Source of the DNA: Maribacter huludaoensis
GTDB lineage: Bacteria > Bacteroidota > Bacteroidia > Flavobacteriales > Flavobacteriaceae
Direction: 5' to 3'
Length of the DNA: 64,000 nt
Assembly: GCF_029350945.1 (NCBI RefSeq)
Contig: NZ_JARKMS010000004.1
Span: 124,001-188,000, forward strand
The notes below the pieces were generated by a model that searched no databases, had not been told where the DNA came from, and worked only from the letters and a program-made list of their open reading frames with translations. Positions 46,134-55,402 of this stretch are shown here, piece after piece; the stretch's first letter is position 1; every line of letters begins with the position of its first letter. Made by a program: the position numbers and the translations under genes.

Positions 46134-47396
46134 ATGAAAAATAGGTTATTACTTGTGGCGGCACTGACATTTACAATGGTCAGTTTTGCTCAAAAAAATG
46201 AAATAAAGGCTGCAGAGAAGGCGTTGAAAGGTGGAGATGCTGCTGCTGCTCAAACTGCCTTAGAGGCTGCTTCAGGTACAATTGCTGCTGCAGACGAAAA
46301 GACCCAAGCTCAATATTATTTTACCAGAGGTAAGATATATAATGACCTTGCCAAAAAAGGAAACAACGATGCATTTGAAAAAGCGGCAAATTCTTTCAAG
46401 AAAGTCGTAGAAATAGAAGAGGCTTCAGGTAAGCAGAAATATACTGCAGAAACTAACCAATATATGGCGGCATTAACCGCTGATCTGGTAAACTCTGCTG
46501 TTAGCGATAACGGTAACAACAAATTTAAAGAAGCTGCTGAAAAATTGTATATGAGCTACACGCTTAGTCCAAAAGATACTTCTTACTTGTATTATGCAGC
46601 AGGTAGTGCGGTAAACGGTGGACATTACGAGATGGCGCTTGATTATTATAATAAACTACAAGAAGTTGGTTATGATGGTGGTGGTATGGTTTATAAGGCT
46701 ACCAATGCGGCAACTGGTGAAGTTGAAGAAATGGATAAAGTTCAGCGCGACCTTATGGTTAAGTCAGGTACATATTCAAATCCTGTAGATGAAAAAACAC
46801 CATCCAAAAAAGCTGAGATCGTTAAGAACACTGCATTGATCTACACACAATTAGGTCAAGATGAAAAGGCTTTAGAGGCTTATCAAGCTGCTAGACAGAA
46901 TGATCCAGAAGATGTAAACTTAATTTTGAACGAAGCTAATCTATACTTTAATCAAGGAAATAAAGATAAGTTCAAGGAATTAATGGCTCAGGCAATTGCA
47001 TTGGCTCCGGACAATCCAGATTTACATTACAACGTTGGTGTAATTAGTATGGAGCAGGAGAATTACGAAGATGCACGTGTATCTTATAAAAAGGCAATTG
47101 AGCTTAACCCTGAATATACGAATGCTTATTTAAACCTTTCTACTACATATGTAAATGAAGGTAACAAGTTAATTGATGAAATGAATTCATTAGGTAACTC
47201 TAGAGCGGATATTGCTAGATATGATGAGTTGAAAGAGAAAAAAGATGGTTTGTTCAAGCAAGGTGCAGATGTATTGGAAGATGCGTTAAAGAGCAGCCCT
47301 GATAACGAAAATATCATGACCCAGCTAAAGAATATTTACGGAGCAATGGGTGACAATGAAAACTTCATGAAAATGAAGAAGATGTTAGGAGAATAA
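46134..47396 (+). CDS. Secreted TPR-repeat protein
   Basis: The 420-residue protein has a signal peptide (residues 1-19, ending SFAQ) and no lipobox, so it is periplasmic or at the outer membrane. Several TPR units are visible, such as TALIYTQLGQDEKALEAYQA and NYEDARVSYKKAIELNPEYT, which predicts a superhelical protein-binding scaffold. It follows gyrA by 39 bases, a conserved pairing in Flavobacteria as far as I recall. No enzymatic motif is present. Confidence 0.88.
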   Translation: MKNRLLLVAALTFTMVSFAQKNEIKAAEKALKGGDAAAAQTALEAASGTIAAADEKTQAQYYFTRGKIYNDLAKKGNNDAFEKAANSFKKVVEIEEASGKQKYTAETNQYMAALTADLVNSAVSDNGNNKFKEAAEKLYMSYTLSPKDTSYLYYAAGSAVNGGHYEMALDYYNKLQEVGYDGGGMVYKATNAATGEVEEMDKVQRDLMVKSGTYSNPVDEKTPSKKAEIVKNTALIYTQLGQDEKALEAYQAARQNDPEDVNLILNEANLYFNQGNKDKFKELMAQAIALAPDNPDLHYNVGVISMEQENYEDARVSYKKAIELNPEYTNAYLNLSTTYVNEGNKLIDEMNSLGNSRADIARYDELKEKKDGLFKQGADVLEDALKSSPDNENIMTQLKNIYGAMGDNENFMKMKKMLGE

Positions 47397-47420
47397 TCCC
47401 TAGCTCGTCAATAAAAATTA

Positions 47421-47446
47421 AAGGCCCTTTTAAGGGCCTTTTTTTA
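47421..47446. terminator. Bidirectional terminator
   Basis: AAGGCCCTT (47421-47429) and AAGGGCCTT (47432-47440) pair with a tight two-base loop, followed by a T run on the plus strand and preceded by A residues. It ends the TPR gene and lies at the end of the C40 gene. Confidence 0.8.
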
Positions 47447-48196
47447 TACTACCTTTTTAATGACCCGCAATTTATGGGTATAGGTTCTAAGGTCATTATT
47501 GAAGATGCCTGTATGATCAAGACGGTCTATTCTAACCTTACCGTTAACATGAATAATGTAGTTGTCATTCATTATGATGCCTACATGATCAATTTCTCCG
47601 CTGGCATTGTCAAAAAAAGCTAAGTCTCCCGCTTCGCTTTCTTCAACAAAACTCAAAGCAGAGCCTTGTGTAGATTGTTCCTCTGCCGTCCTTAAAAGAT
47701 GATAACCATTTATTTTATAGACCATTTGCGTAAAACCGGCACTATCAATACCGAAAGGAGATTTACCTCCTTTTAATTCAGGGGAGTTTAGGTATAGCAA
47801 CGCTATTTTAACAAGGCTTTCCTTTATTTGAGGTTTGCTGATTGCGGTGCCATTAAAATTTACTGGCATTGATGGTGTATTCGGTATGCAGGAGCCAATT
47901 AAAATTGGGGTTAAAATTTGATTGGAATCTTCAACAAACGATATTAATTCTGCAACATGGTTTTTTGTTTGGTTTGCTTGTATGGTGGTAAACTCGTCTT
48001 CTGCTATAAAGTTTAGTTGGCTGTTTAATATCCACCCTTCACATTTATCTGCAATAGTCTTAATTCTAGACCAGTTTTTTCTGCTTTCCAACACCTTGTA
48101 ATGTTCACCGAACAAAAGTTGGGTAATTAGTTCAGATACCTCATCGGCTGAGCTTCTTACAGGAACAATGCTTAATTGACAAATACCGTATTGCAT
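47444..48196 (-). CDS. NlpC/P60 (C40) family protein with catalytic Cys replaced
   Basis: This 250-residue protein has an N-terminal SH3-like domain and a C-terminal NlpC/P60 domain (about residues 115-240) with DHVGIIMNDNYIIHVNG (His) and SEAGDLAFFD. The canonical DCSGF motif with the catalytic Cys reads GIDSAGFTQM (bases near 47737-47755), so Cys is Ser and the next Ser is Ala. The His residues are kept. It may be a non-hydrolytic peptidoglycan-binding protein. No signal peptide is visible. The thiolase gene is 17 bases upstream on the same strand. Confidence 0.82.
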   Translation of the reverse strand: MQYGICQLSIVPVRSSADEVSELITQLLFGEHYKVLESRKNWSRIKTIADKCEGWILNSQLNFIAEDEFTTIQANQTKNHVAELISFVEDSNQILTPILIGSCIPNTPSMPVNFNGTAISKPQIKESLVKIALLYLNSPELKGGKSPFGIDSAGFTQMVYKINGYHLLRTAEEQSTQGSALSFVEESEAGDLAFFDNASGEIDHVGIIMNDNYIIHVNGKVRIDRLDHTGIFNNDLRTYTHKLRVIKKVV

Positions 48197-48213
48197 AGAA
48201 TTATTTTATGCGC

Positions 48214-49389
48214 TTAAGCTTTTTCAATAATTATAGCGGAAGCACCACCACCGCCATTACATATTGCGGCAGCACCTAATGTAGCATTGTTTTGTTCCAA
48301 AACGTTCAAAAGTGTAATTAAAATACGTGCGCCAGAACAACCTAACGGGTGCCCCAAAGATACAGCGCCACCATTTACGTTCACATTTTTATCGTTCAAG
48401 CCCAATATTTTCATATTCGCAAGACCAACAACTGAAAAGGCTTCGTTAAATTCAAAAAAGTCTATTTCTTCTAATTTAAGGTTTGCCTTTGCCAAGGCTT
48501 TAGGCAGTGCTTTAGCTGGGGCCGTGGTAAACCATTCGGGTTCGTGTGCGGCATCGGCATAACTTTTAATTGTAGCCAGTGGTTTTAAACTTAGTTCTTC
48601 CGCCTTTTCCTTGCTCATTAATATTAATGCAGCGGCACCATCGTTTATGGTAGATGCATTGGCAGCGGTAACTGTTCCGTCTTTTGAAAATGCGGGTCTT
48701 AAATTTGGAATTTTTTCAATAAATACATTACTGAATTCCTCGTCTTTTGTAATCATTTTAGGTTCTCCGCGTCTTTGTGGTACGGCAACGGGTATAACTT
48801 CATTATCAAATTTGCCATTTTCCCATGCATCTGCAGATCTTTTGTAAGATTGAATAGCGTAAGCATCTTGATCTTCTCTGCTGAATTCATATTTAGTAGC
48901 ACATGCATCTGCACATACTCCCATGGCATTTTCATCATATGCATCTACAAGACCGTCCTTTTGCATACCGTCTATCAAAGAAGTGGGACCAAATTTTGTA
49001 CCGGTTCTCATATGAACATAATGTGGTATTAAGCTCATGTTTTCCATGCCGCCGGCAATAACTACATCTGCATCGCCTAGAGCAATTGCCTGTGCCCCTT
49101 GCATTACGGATTTCATGCCCGAGGCACATACTTTATTAATGGTAGTACAAGGTACTGTATTTGGTATGCCGGCATATATAGCGGCTTGTCTGGCAGGTGC
49201 TTGACCTGTGCCTGCTTGTACTACATTTCCCATTATAACTTCATCGACTAAAGTTGGGGATAAGTTTATTTTTTTTAATGCGCCTACAATAGCGATCGCC
49301 CCTAATTTTGGAGCGGTAACTGTTGATAATCCACCCATGAAACTACCTATTGGAGTTCTAACGGCTGATACAATAACGACTTCTTTCAT
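48214..49389 (-). CDS. Acetyl-CoA C-acetyltransferase (thiolase)
   Basis: The 391-residue thiolase condenses or splits acyl-CoA units. The nucleophile Cys is in NKVCASGMKSVM (about residue 88), with FEFNEAFSV and the His/Cys pair in GHPLGCSGARI. The length and CASGM motif fit the biosynthetic/degradative acetoacetyl-CoA thiolase type. It lies alone with the C40 gene; the larger acyl-CoA cluster is 3 kb downstream on the same strand and may use it. Confidence 0.95.
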   Translation of the reverse strand: MKEVVIVSAVRTPIGSFMGGLSTVTAPKLGAIAIVGALKKINLSPTLVDEVIMGNVVQAGTGQAPARQAAIYAGIPNTVPCTTINKVCASGMKSVMQGAQAIALGDADVVIAGGMENMSLIPHYVHMRTGTKFGPTSLIDGMQKDGLVDAYDENAMGVCADACATKYEFSREDQDAYAIQSYKRSADAWENGKFDNEVIPVAVPQRRGEPKMITKDEEFSNVFIEKIPNLRPAFSKDGTVTAANASTINDGAAALILMSKEKAEELSLKPLATIKSYADAAHEPEWFTTAPAKALPKALAKANLKLEEIDFFEFNEAFSVVGLANMKILGLNDKNVNVNGGAVSLGHPLGCSGARILITLLNVLEQNNATLGAAAICNGGGGASAIIIEKA

Positions 49390-49485
49390 GTTTTATATTA
49401 TTTGATTACACGAAATTACTAAATTCTATAGCAACCCAAGGGATATCGGTTAAATTACTAGTTATCAGTTTATAATTTTCTATTT

Positions 49486-51546
49486 TTGAAGAACCTAATA
49501 AATTTTCTTTTGGATAATCTTTACAAACAGCAATCGCTCATTTTCAAGTATATACTCTATTTTGCAGCGGTGGCATTTATAGTGTTTTTCTTGCCTAAGG
49601 GAGGGAAGTTTAAATACGAATTTCAAAAAGGGAAACCTTGGCAGTTCGAAAACTTGTATGCACCCTTTGATTTTTCAATTCAAAAAACCAATGCAGAAAT
49701 TGAGAAAGAAAAACAGGTTATTGAAAGTAATCAGTTACCCTACTATAGATATGATCAAGCTGAAGTAAATAGGGTAGAAGAAGAGTTTGAGGAGAAGTTT
49801 CAGGATATATGGAGGCAAAGCGTTCTTAGTGAAAACCAGAAAACTCGTTTAAAGTATTATTCCAAGATAGTGCTAGATTCTGTCTATGCCAAGGGCATTT
49901 TACAAAACAATGGAAAACAAATTCAGCGTAACTTTATTTATTTGGTAAAGGACAATGAAGCAAGAAAAGTAAGGGTTTCAGATTTTTATAGGGTAAATGA
50001 AATTACCAGTTTGGTGAGTAAGGTGCTCTCCGAGAACAACCTATTTGAATTTGAGAAAGAAATACAGGCTTTGTTCTTTGATATTATTTCGCCAAATGTA
50101 AGTTTTGATAATAGTCTTACACAAAAAGCCAGAGCAGAAGCTTTGTCCAAATTATCCTATACAAGAGGTACTGTTGATCAAGGTAGATTGATTATTGCCA
50201 AGGGAGAAGTCGTAGAGGCTGAAAATCTAAAAATATTAGAATCTTTAAAGTCCGAGTATGAATCTGAACTATGGACTGCCAATAACTATTATTATATACT
50301 AATTGGGTATACGGTGCTAGTTGCTTTAGTGCTAATTATGCTTTTCTTGTTCTTGAAAAAATATAGGAGAACGGTATACGAAAATAATGTAAAGGTCACT
50401 TTTATATTTTTCAATATTCTCTTGATGGTATTCATTACCACCATGGTTATAAAGTACAATGATCAACTGGTATTTGTTGTACCGCTATGTATACTTCCGC
50501 TTATTTTAAAAACGTTCTTTGATGCCAGATTGGGGCTATTTGTACATGTATTGACCATTCTGATCTTAGGTTTTGTAGTGCCTAATAGTTTTGAGTATAT
50601 ATTTCTCCAAATTATCACAGGTATCGTTACTATTTTGACTGTATCGGAATTGTACAAAAGAGCAAATCTTTTTGTTAGTGTGGGTCAAATTACTCTTATT
50701 TATATTGTTGGGTATTTAGCTTTTCATACCATACATGAGGGAGATTTAAGCGATATTGAATGGTACACATTGGGACTTTTTCTTTTAAATGGTATGATTA
50801 CCCTTTTTGTACAGCCATTGATCTACATTTATGAGAAGGTTTTTGGGCTGGTGTCAGATGTGTCGTTATTGGAATTGTCAGATACAAATTCAAAGCTTTT
50901 AAAGGAATTATCGAACAGAGCACCGGGAACTTTTCATCATTCGTTACAGGTGGCCAATTTAGCTGAAGCCGCCGCTAATGAAATTGGTGCAAATGCAATG
51001 CTGGTAAGGGTAGGGGCATTGTATCATGATATTGGCAAAATGAACGACCCTACGTACTTTACAGAGAACCAGGTGACCAATGTTAATCCGCATGATGAAC
51101 TTACGCCTAAGGACAGTGCCCGTATTATAATTGATCATGTCATTAAAGGAATAGAAATAGCTAGAAAGAACAATGTACCTGACCGTGTAATAGATTTTAT
51201 ACGATCTCATCATGGTACCACGTTGGTATTTTATTTTTATAAGAAACAGAAAGAATTGGAAGAAGAGGTAAATGAAGAAGATTTTAGGTACCCCGGTCCG
51301 TTGCCATTTTCTAGGGAGACCGCTATTCTTATGATGGCAGATTCTGTTGAAGCGGCATCTAAAAGTTTAAAGAACCCAACTTTTTTAATTATTGATGAGT
51401 TTGTTGACAAAATAATTTCTGGTCAGATGAAGGCAAACCAATTTTTAAATGCAGACATTACGTTCAAAGAAATTGAAACGATAAAGAAAATATTCAAGCA
51501 AAAGCTAATAAATATTTATCATTTGCGTGTGGAATATCCTGAGTAA
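49486..51546 (+). CDS. 7TM-HD phosphodiesterase, PgpH-like
   Basis: The 686-residue membrane protein has an N-terminal extracytoplasmic domain after one helix, a seven-helix 7TMR-HD region (about 270-450), and a cytoplasmic HD domain with ALYHDIGKM and FIRSHHGTT, then DSVEAASKSL. PgpH-type proteins hydrolyse cyclic di-AMP. The start is TTG 49486 (MKNLINFLL), but TATTTTTG at 49481-49488 overlaps it, so a TTG at 49510 (MDNLYKQQS) is an alternative. No c-di-AMP synthase is in the window. Confidence 0.88.
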   Translation: MKNLINFLLDNLYKQQSLIFKYILYFAAVAFIVFFLPKGGKFKYEFQKGKPWQFENLYAPFDFSIQKTNAEIEKEKQVIESNQLPYYRYDQAEVNRVEEEFEEKFQDIWRQSVLSENQKTRLKYYSKIVLDSVYAKGILQNNGKQIQRNFIYLVKDNEARKVRVSDFYRVNEITSLVSKVLSENNLFEFEKEIQALFFDIISPNVSFDNSLTQKARAEALSKLSYTRGTVDQGRLIIAKGEVVEAENLKILESLKSEYESELWTANNYYYILIGYTVLVALVLIMLFLFLKKYRRTVYENNVKVTFIFFNILLMVFITTMVIKYNDQLVFVVPLCILPLILKTFFDARLGLFVHVLTILILGFVVPNSFEYIFLQIITGIVTILTVSELYKRANLFVSVGQITLIYIVGYLAFHTIHEGDLSDIEWYTLGLFLLNGMITLFVQPLIYIYEKVFGLVSDVSLLELSDTNSKLLKELSNRAPGTFHHSLQVANLAEAAANEIGANAMLVRVGALYHDIGKMNDPTYFTENQVTNVNPHDELTPKDSARIIIDHVIKGIEIARKNNVPDRVIDFIRSHHGTTLVFYFYKKQKELEEEVNEEDFRYPGPLPFSRETAILMMADSVEAASKSLKNPTFLIIDEFVDKIISGQMKANQFLNADITFKEIETIKKIFKQKLINIYHLRVEYPE

Positions 51547-51586
51547 CAGGGATGTATTTTTTTATTGAAAAAAAACATTAAAAATA

Positions 51587-51619
51587 GTTGTGTATAATCA
51601 GTAATACTTACTACATTTG
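51587..51619 (+). promoter_or_regulatory. Promoter of the tRNA-Ser-tRNA-Pro unit
   Basis: GTTG (51587-51590), 21 bases, and TACATTTG (51612-51619) fit the Bacteroidota promoter pattern, with the mature tRNA-Ser starting about 40 bases on. Confidence 0.55.
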
Positions 51620-51658
51620 CATCCGCTATTTAGAGCAACAGTTCATTGAAGAATTACT

Positions 51659-51747
51659 GGAGAGGTGCCTGAGTGGCCGAAAGGAGCGGTTTGCTAAATC
51701 GTCGTAGGTGGAAACACTTACCCAGGGTTCGAATCCCTGTCTCTCCG
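51659..51747 (+). tRNA. tRNA-Ser (anticodon GCT)
   Basis: A ~89-base tRNA with acceptor stem GGAGAGG/TCTCTCC (one G-T pair), anticodon loop TTTGCTAAA, a long variable arm typical of class II tRNAs (GTCGTAGGTGGAAACACTTAC region), and T loop GTTCGAATC. CCA is not encoded (the genomic sequence continues GCAA), so it must be added after RNase Z trimming. Confidence 0.95.
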
Positions 51748-51786
51748 CAACAATATGTTGAGAGACATATTTTTTGATAACCAATT

Positions 51787-51861
51787 CGGGGTGTAGCGTA
51801 GCCCGGTTATCGCGCCGCGTTTGGGACGCGGAGGTCGCAGGTTCGAATCCTGCCACCCCGA
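51787..51861 (+). tRNA. tRNA-Pro (anticodon TGG)
   Basis: A ~75-base tRNA with acceptor CGGGGTG/CACCCCG, anticodon loop TTTGGGAC around TGG, and T loop GTTCGAATC. The next three genomic bases are CCA (51862-51864), so the 3' end may be encoded here, unlike in the tRNA-Ser 39 bases upstream. Confidence 0.95.
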
Positions 51862-51873
51862 CCAATTTTAATT

Positions 51874-51908
51874 ACCCTCGTAAATCATAAGATTTACGAG
51901 GGTTTTTT
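51874..51908 (+). terminator. Terminator of the tRNA unit
   Basis: ACCCTCGTAAATC (51874-51886) and GATTTACGAGGGT (51891-51903) make a perfect 13-bp stem with a 4-base loop, followed by TTTTT. Confidence 0.9.
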
Positions 51909-52217
51909 CTTTTTAAGGGTTTATGAAATCTACAAAAATAGCTGGTAGATGTAATAAGAAATCGCAATAAGTCCAGATCTTATAAAACTAAAATTTCAGC
52001 TTCTTCTTGTAAGGAATTATGGTAATGATTATGATACACTCATTTAATCAACTCCATAATTAAATTTGTGAACTAGTTTTATTGGCGCAGCCAAAGGGTA
52101 TAATTCCCCCGAGGCTTGCCTCAAATTTAAAAGTTTGTTCACTTTGTTTGCTTCATGGGCTTGCCCTGAGGTATTTTACTTTAAAGCTCTTGCCAAAGTA
52201 TTCTATATCGATTTTTA
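51909..52217. repeat. Non-coding gap with a series of short palindromes
   Basis: This 309-base gap holds no credible gene. Its right half has small palindromes in a row: TTGGC-GCA-GCCAA (52082-52094), GAGGC-TT-GCCTC (52111-52122), GGGC-TT-GCCC (52157-52166) and another CTTGCC (52189-52194). They may be parts of a dispersed palindromic repeat or remnants of one. No tRNA or known RNA motif is seen. The left half is plain AT-rich sequence. Confidence 0.45.
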
Positions 52218-54038
52218 TTATTCGGCATAAATATCCAAAATTTCGGTACTGAACTTCTCTCTAATGACCCTACGTTTTAATTTTAGAGTAGGTGTTAGCT
52301 CTGCAGCTGCACCATCTGTATGTACCGGGAGCCATTCTCGGGAAATAAGTTTAAACTTCTTAATTTGTTCTACATGACTAAATTCTGGGTTGTATTTGTC
52401 AATAATCTTTTGGTAGCGTTTAATTACTTTGGGGTGCTTTATAATGTCATCTAAACTTGTCCATATAATATCTTTTTTATGGCAGTAGCTTTTTAAAGCT
52501 TCTACAGCAGGTACTATTAAAGCAGAGACAAATTTTTGCTTATCTCCAATTACCATCATCTGTTCCACTAAAAATTCTTCTTTTATTCTATTTTCTATAG
52601 GTGCAGGTGCTACGTATTTACCGCCTGAAGTTTTAAGTAGTTCCTTCTTTCTATCCGTTATTTTTAAAAATTCACGTCCCGTTGGTCCTTTTAACAAAGT
52701 ACCAATATCGCCGGTTCTAAAATAGCGTTTGCCATTAATTTGGCAAAAAACTTGGGCATTCACGTCTGGTTTCTTGTAGTAACCCATCATTACACTTGGT
52801 CCATGTGCTAAAATCTCACCTTCTCCTTCTCTATAATCCCCTCCTTCTTTATCGATCACTATGTCAATACCATTAATAAGTGGACCTGCGGAACCTAATA
52901 GTGCACCATCTGGACCCATGGTATTCACGCTTAAGGTAGGTGAAGTTTCCGTTAGGCCGTACCCTTCTCTAATAGGAATTCCTGCGGCGCAAAAAACACG
53001 CATAATTTTTACAGGACATGGTGCCGCTCCGGTAATTACGGCTTTTAAATTTCCGCCAAGTGCATCGCGCCATTTAGAGAAGATGAGTTTATCCGCAATT
53101 TTCCATTTTAGTTTAGAGGTAAAGGATAGTTTTTGATTCAATTCATAATCATCGGTCAATGCCAATGCCCAAAAGAATAGCTTCTTTTTTACGCCATCTA
53201 AGGCTAGGCCTTTATTATAAATAGCTTCGTAAATTTTCTCTAACAATCTTGGAACCGTAGTGAATGTAGCAGGTTTAACAGCTGCTAAATCGCCCTCGGG
53301 GCCACTTAGATTATCTGTACCTGCAAAGAAAATTTTAGCGCTTTTATAATAATATACAAAGGACACTGCGCGCTCATATATATGGCATAGGGGTAAAAAA
53401 CTAAGTACATTTTCGCCAGATTTTGCCTGTAAATGTGGAGAAGTATTTAAAACAATATGCATTATGTTTTTGTGTGACAACATTACACCTTTTGGATTTC
53501 CTGTAGTACCAGAGGTATAGATAATGGTAGCTAAATCTTCGGCCGTTGTAGCGTTTTTAATTTTTTCTATCTCATTCTTGTGCGAATCATTAAAAACATT
53601 TTCCCAATAAGGTTTGTCATCTTGCTTATCCAATGTGTATATCTGCTTTAAAGTCGCTACATTTTCCTGTGACGCTTTTAGCTTGGTATATAAATCCCCG
53701 GCACCGCAGAAAGCTATTTTTACCTCTGCCTCATTTAAAATATATTCATATTCGCCAACACTTATGGTTGGGTATAAGGGAATACTTATAATGCCGGCCA
53801 TTTGCATGGCAAAATCCAAAATCATCCATTCCGGTCTATTTTTATAAACTACCAATGCAACTTTATCGCCAGGCTTAAGGCCAAGGTGCAAAAGTCCAGA
53901 TGCCATACTTTCGGCGGCCTCTTTAACTTGCTGTGAACTATACGATTTCCATATACCAGCATCATCTCTACCGTTTATGGATTTTTCTAAAGGATAATTT
54001 TCAAGTTGATGGTATAAAAGGTCAAAAAGTCTGGTCAT
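52218..54038 (-). CDS. Long-chain acyl-CoA synthetase (AMP-forming)
   Basis: The 606-residue ANL-superfamily enzyme activates fatty acids with ATP and CoA. The P-loop IIYTSGTTGNPKGVMLSHKN, the adenylate-binding GYGLTETSPTLSVN and the hinge region with FRTGDIG are present, and TDRKKELLKTSGGKYVAP is the C-domain Lys motif. It is the last gene of the minus-strand acyl-CoA cluster and probably provides its entry substrate. It lies 79 bases after the MaoC gene. Confidence 0.95.
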   Translation of the reverse strand: MTRLFDLLYHQLENYPLEKSINGRDDAGIWKSYSSQQVKEAAESMASGLLHLGLKPGDKVALVVYKNRPEWMILDFAMQMAGIISIPLYPTISVGEYEYILNEAEVKIAFCGAGDLYTKLKASQENVATLKQIYTLDKQDDKPYWENVFNDSHKNEIEKIKNATTAEDLATIIYTSGTTGNPKGVMLSHKNIMHIVLNTSPHLQAKSGENVLSFLPLCHIYERAVSFVYYYKSAKIFFAGTDNLSGPEGDLAAVKPATFTTVPRLLEKIYEAIYNKGLALDGVKKKLFFWALALTDDYELNQKLSFTSKLKWKIADKLIFSKWRDALGGNLKAVITGAAPCPVKIMRVFCAAGIPIREGYGLTETSPTLSVNTMGPDGALLGSAGPLINGIDIVIDKEGGDYREGEGEILAHGPSVMMGYYKKPDVNAQVFCQINGKRYFRTGDIGTLLKGPTGREFLKITDRKKELLKTSGGKYVAPAPIENRIKEEFLVEQMMVIGDKQKFVSALIVPAVEALKSYCHKKDIIWTSLDDIIKHPKVIKRYQKIIDKYNPEFSHVEQIKKFKLISREWLPVHTDGAAAELTPTLKLKRRVIREKFSTEILDIYAE

Positions 54039-54117
54039 TGCTTCTGTTTGTTTTACTAGTTTAAAATACGAAAAAATTCAATCAGATTCTACTTACATAA
54101 CTATGATAATTAGGTGC

Positions 54118-54582
54118 TTATGAGAACATTAGGCTAATAAATTCTGCTACACAGGCCGGTTTGTCATTACCTTCGATTTCTACGGTACAGTTCCATATTA
54201 CTTTTAGGCCTTTGTCACCATATTCTTCTATATGGGCAATACTACCTACTAATCTTAAGCGACTGTCAACTAACACAGGACTTGGAAAACGAACTTTGTT
54301 TAAACCATAATTAACGCCCATTTTTACGGACTTGATCTTAATAAGGTCCTCTAGTAGTTTAGAAAGCATGGATACGGACATAAAGCCATGTGCTACAGGT
54401 TTTTTAAAAGGGGAATGCTTTCTTGCCTTTTCAACATCTACATGAATCCATTGGTGGTCCCCAGTTGCTTTTGCAAAATCATTGATCATTTCTTGGGAAA
54501 CGGTTATCCAATTACCTTCGGGCAAAGATTTGCCCTCTAGTGCTCTAAATGCCTCAAAATCTTCTATCTCTAATTTTGCCAT
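54118..54582 (-). CDS. MaoC/NodN-like hydratase
   Basis: This 154-residue hot-dog-fold protein carries the hydratase 2 motif ATGDHQWIHVDVEKA and the catalytic His in PVAHGFMSVSML, as in (R)-specific enoyl-CoA hydratases and NodN. It would hydrate trans-2-enoyl-CoA. ATG 54582 is preferred because it leaves a 4-base gap to the reductase gene; the longer ORF start at 54606 would overlap it. The pairing with the FabG-like gene upstream suggests an (R)-3-hydroxyacyl-CoA route. Confidence 0.85.
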   Translation of the reverse strand: MAKLEIEDFEAFRALEGKSLPEGNWITVSQEMINDFAKATGDHQWIHVDVEKARKHSPFKKPVAHGFMSVSMLSKLLEDLIKIKSVKMGVNYGLNKVRFPSPVLVDSRLRLVGSIAHIEEYGDKGLKVIWNCTVEIEGNDKPACVAEFISLMFS

Positions 54583-54586
54583 GTTT

Positions 54587-55324
54587 TTATCTTGAAGTTC
54601 CACCATCTATGGTTAAACATGTTCCCGAAACAAACCTAGCCTCGTCCGATGCCAGGTATAAATATCCATAGGCAATGTCTATAGGCTGAGCAACGGTTTT
54701 TAACGGTATACTTGCTTCTATTGCTGCAAAGTGCTCCTTAGGTATTTTGGCAACCATATCTGTCATGGTAAAACCTGGAGCGATTGCATTCGCGGTAATG
54801 CCATGCTTACCAAGTTCCATAGTCCAAGTTTTTGACATGGCTATTACACCTGCTTTGGTAGCTGCATAATTTGTTTGCCCAAAGTTTCCACGTAGACCTA
54901 CATTAGAAGCGGCACTAACAATTCGCCCATATTTGTTTGCTTTCATATATGGTGCTGCAGCTTGGGTGCACAAAAAGACACCTTTTAAGTTTACGTTTAC
55001 GACAGAGTCAAACTCCTCTTCGCTCATTTTTTCAAGAGTTTTGTCCCGTGTAATTCCGGCATTATTGATCAGGATATCCAATTTTCCGTACTTATCGTTA
55101 ATAGCGGCAAATAAGGTTTCTATAGCTGATTTTTCGGTTACGGATACCGAGTGAAACTCTGCCTTACCACCACTAGAATTAATACTGTCTGCAACTGCTT
55201 GCCCTTCTGGTAAAAGGTCAACTATAATTACGGTAGCGCCTTCTTTTGCAAATAGTTCAGAAATTGCCTGTCCTATACCTCTAGAGCCACCTGTTACTAC
55301 TGCTATTTTGTTTTCTAATCTCAT
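54587..55324 (-). CDS. FabG-like SDR reductase
   Basis: The 245-residue short-chain dehydrogenase has the cofactor motif VTGGSRGIGQAI, NNAGITRD, the catalytic Ser and YAATKAG, and the C-terminal GTCLTIDGGTSR. It resembles 3-oxoacyl-ACP/CoA reductases and PhaB. Because it is next to a MaoC-type hydratase in a CoA-metabolism cluster, it more likely acts on 3-oxoacyl-CoA than in fatty acid synthesis. It is 78 bases after the quinone reductase gene. Confidence 0.9.
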   Translation of the reverse strand: MRLENKIAVVTGGSRGIGQAISELFAKEGATVIIVDLLPEGQAVADSINSSGGKAEFHSVSVTEKSAIETLFAAINDKYGKLDILINNAGITRDKTLEKMSEEEFDSVVNVNLKGVFLCTQAAAPYMKANKYGRIVSAASNVGLRGNFGQTNYAATKAGVIAMSKTWTMELGKHGITANAIAPGFTMTDMVAKIPKEHFAAIEASIPLKTVAQPIDIAYGYLYLASDEARFVSGTCLTIDGGTSR

Positions 55325-55402
55325 ATTGTTCTATTTCTAAATTCTAATTATTTATTACTGACGTAAAGTTGACAGCGTTATGTTTATAATTTCCTTAGCT
55401 GA

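Noticed and set aside
51626-51865. 79-codon minus-strand frame with GFEPATSASQTRRDNRATLHPE-like text
   Set aside because: It is the antisense of tRNA-Ser and tRNA-Pro. Such phrases are well-known false proteins made from tRNA genes.
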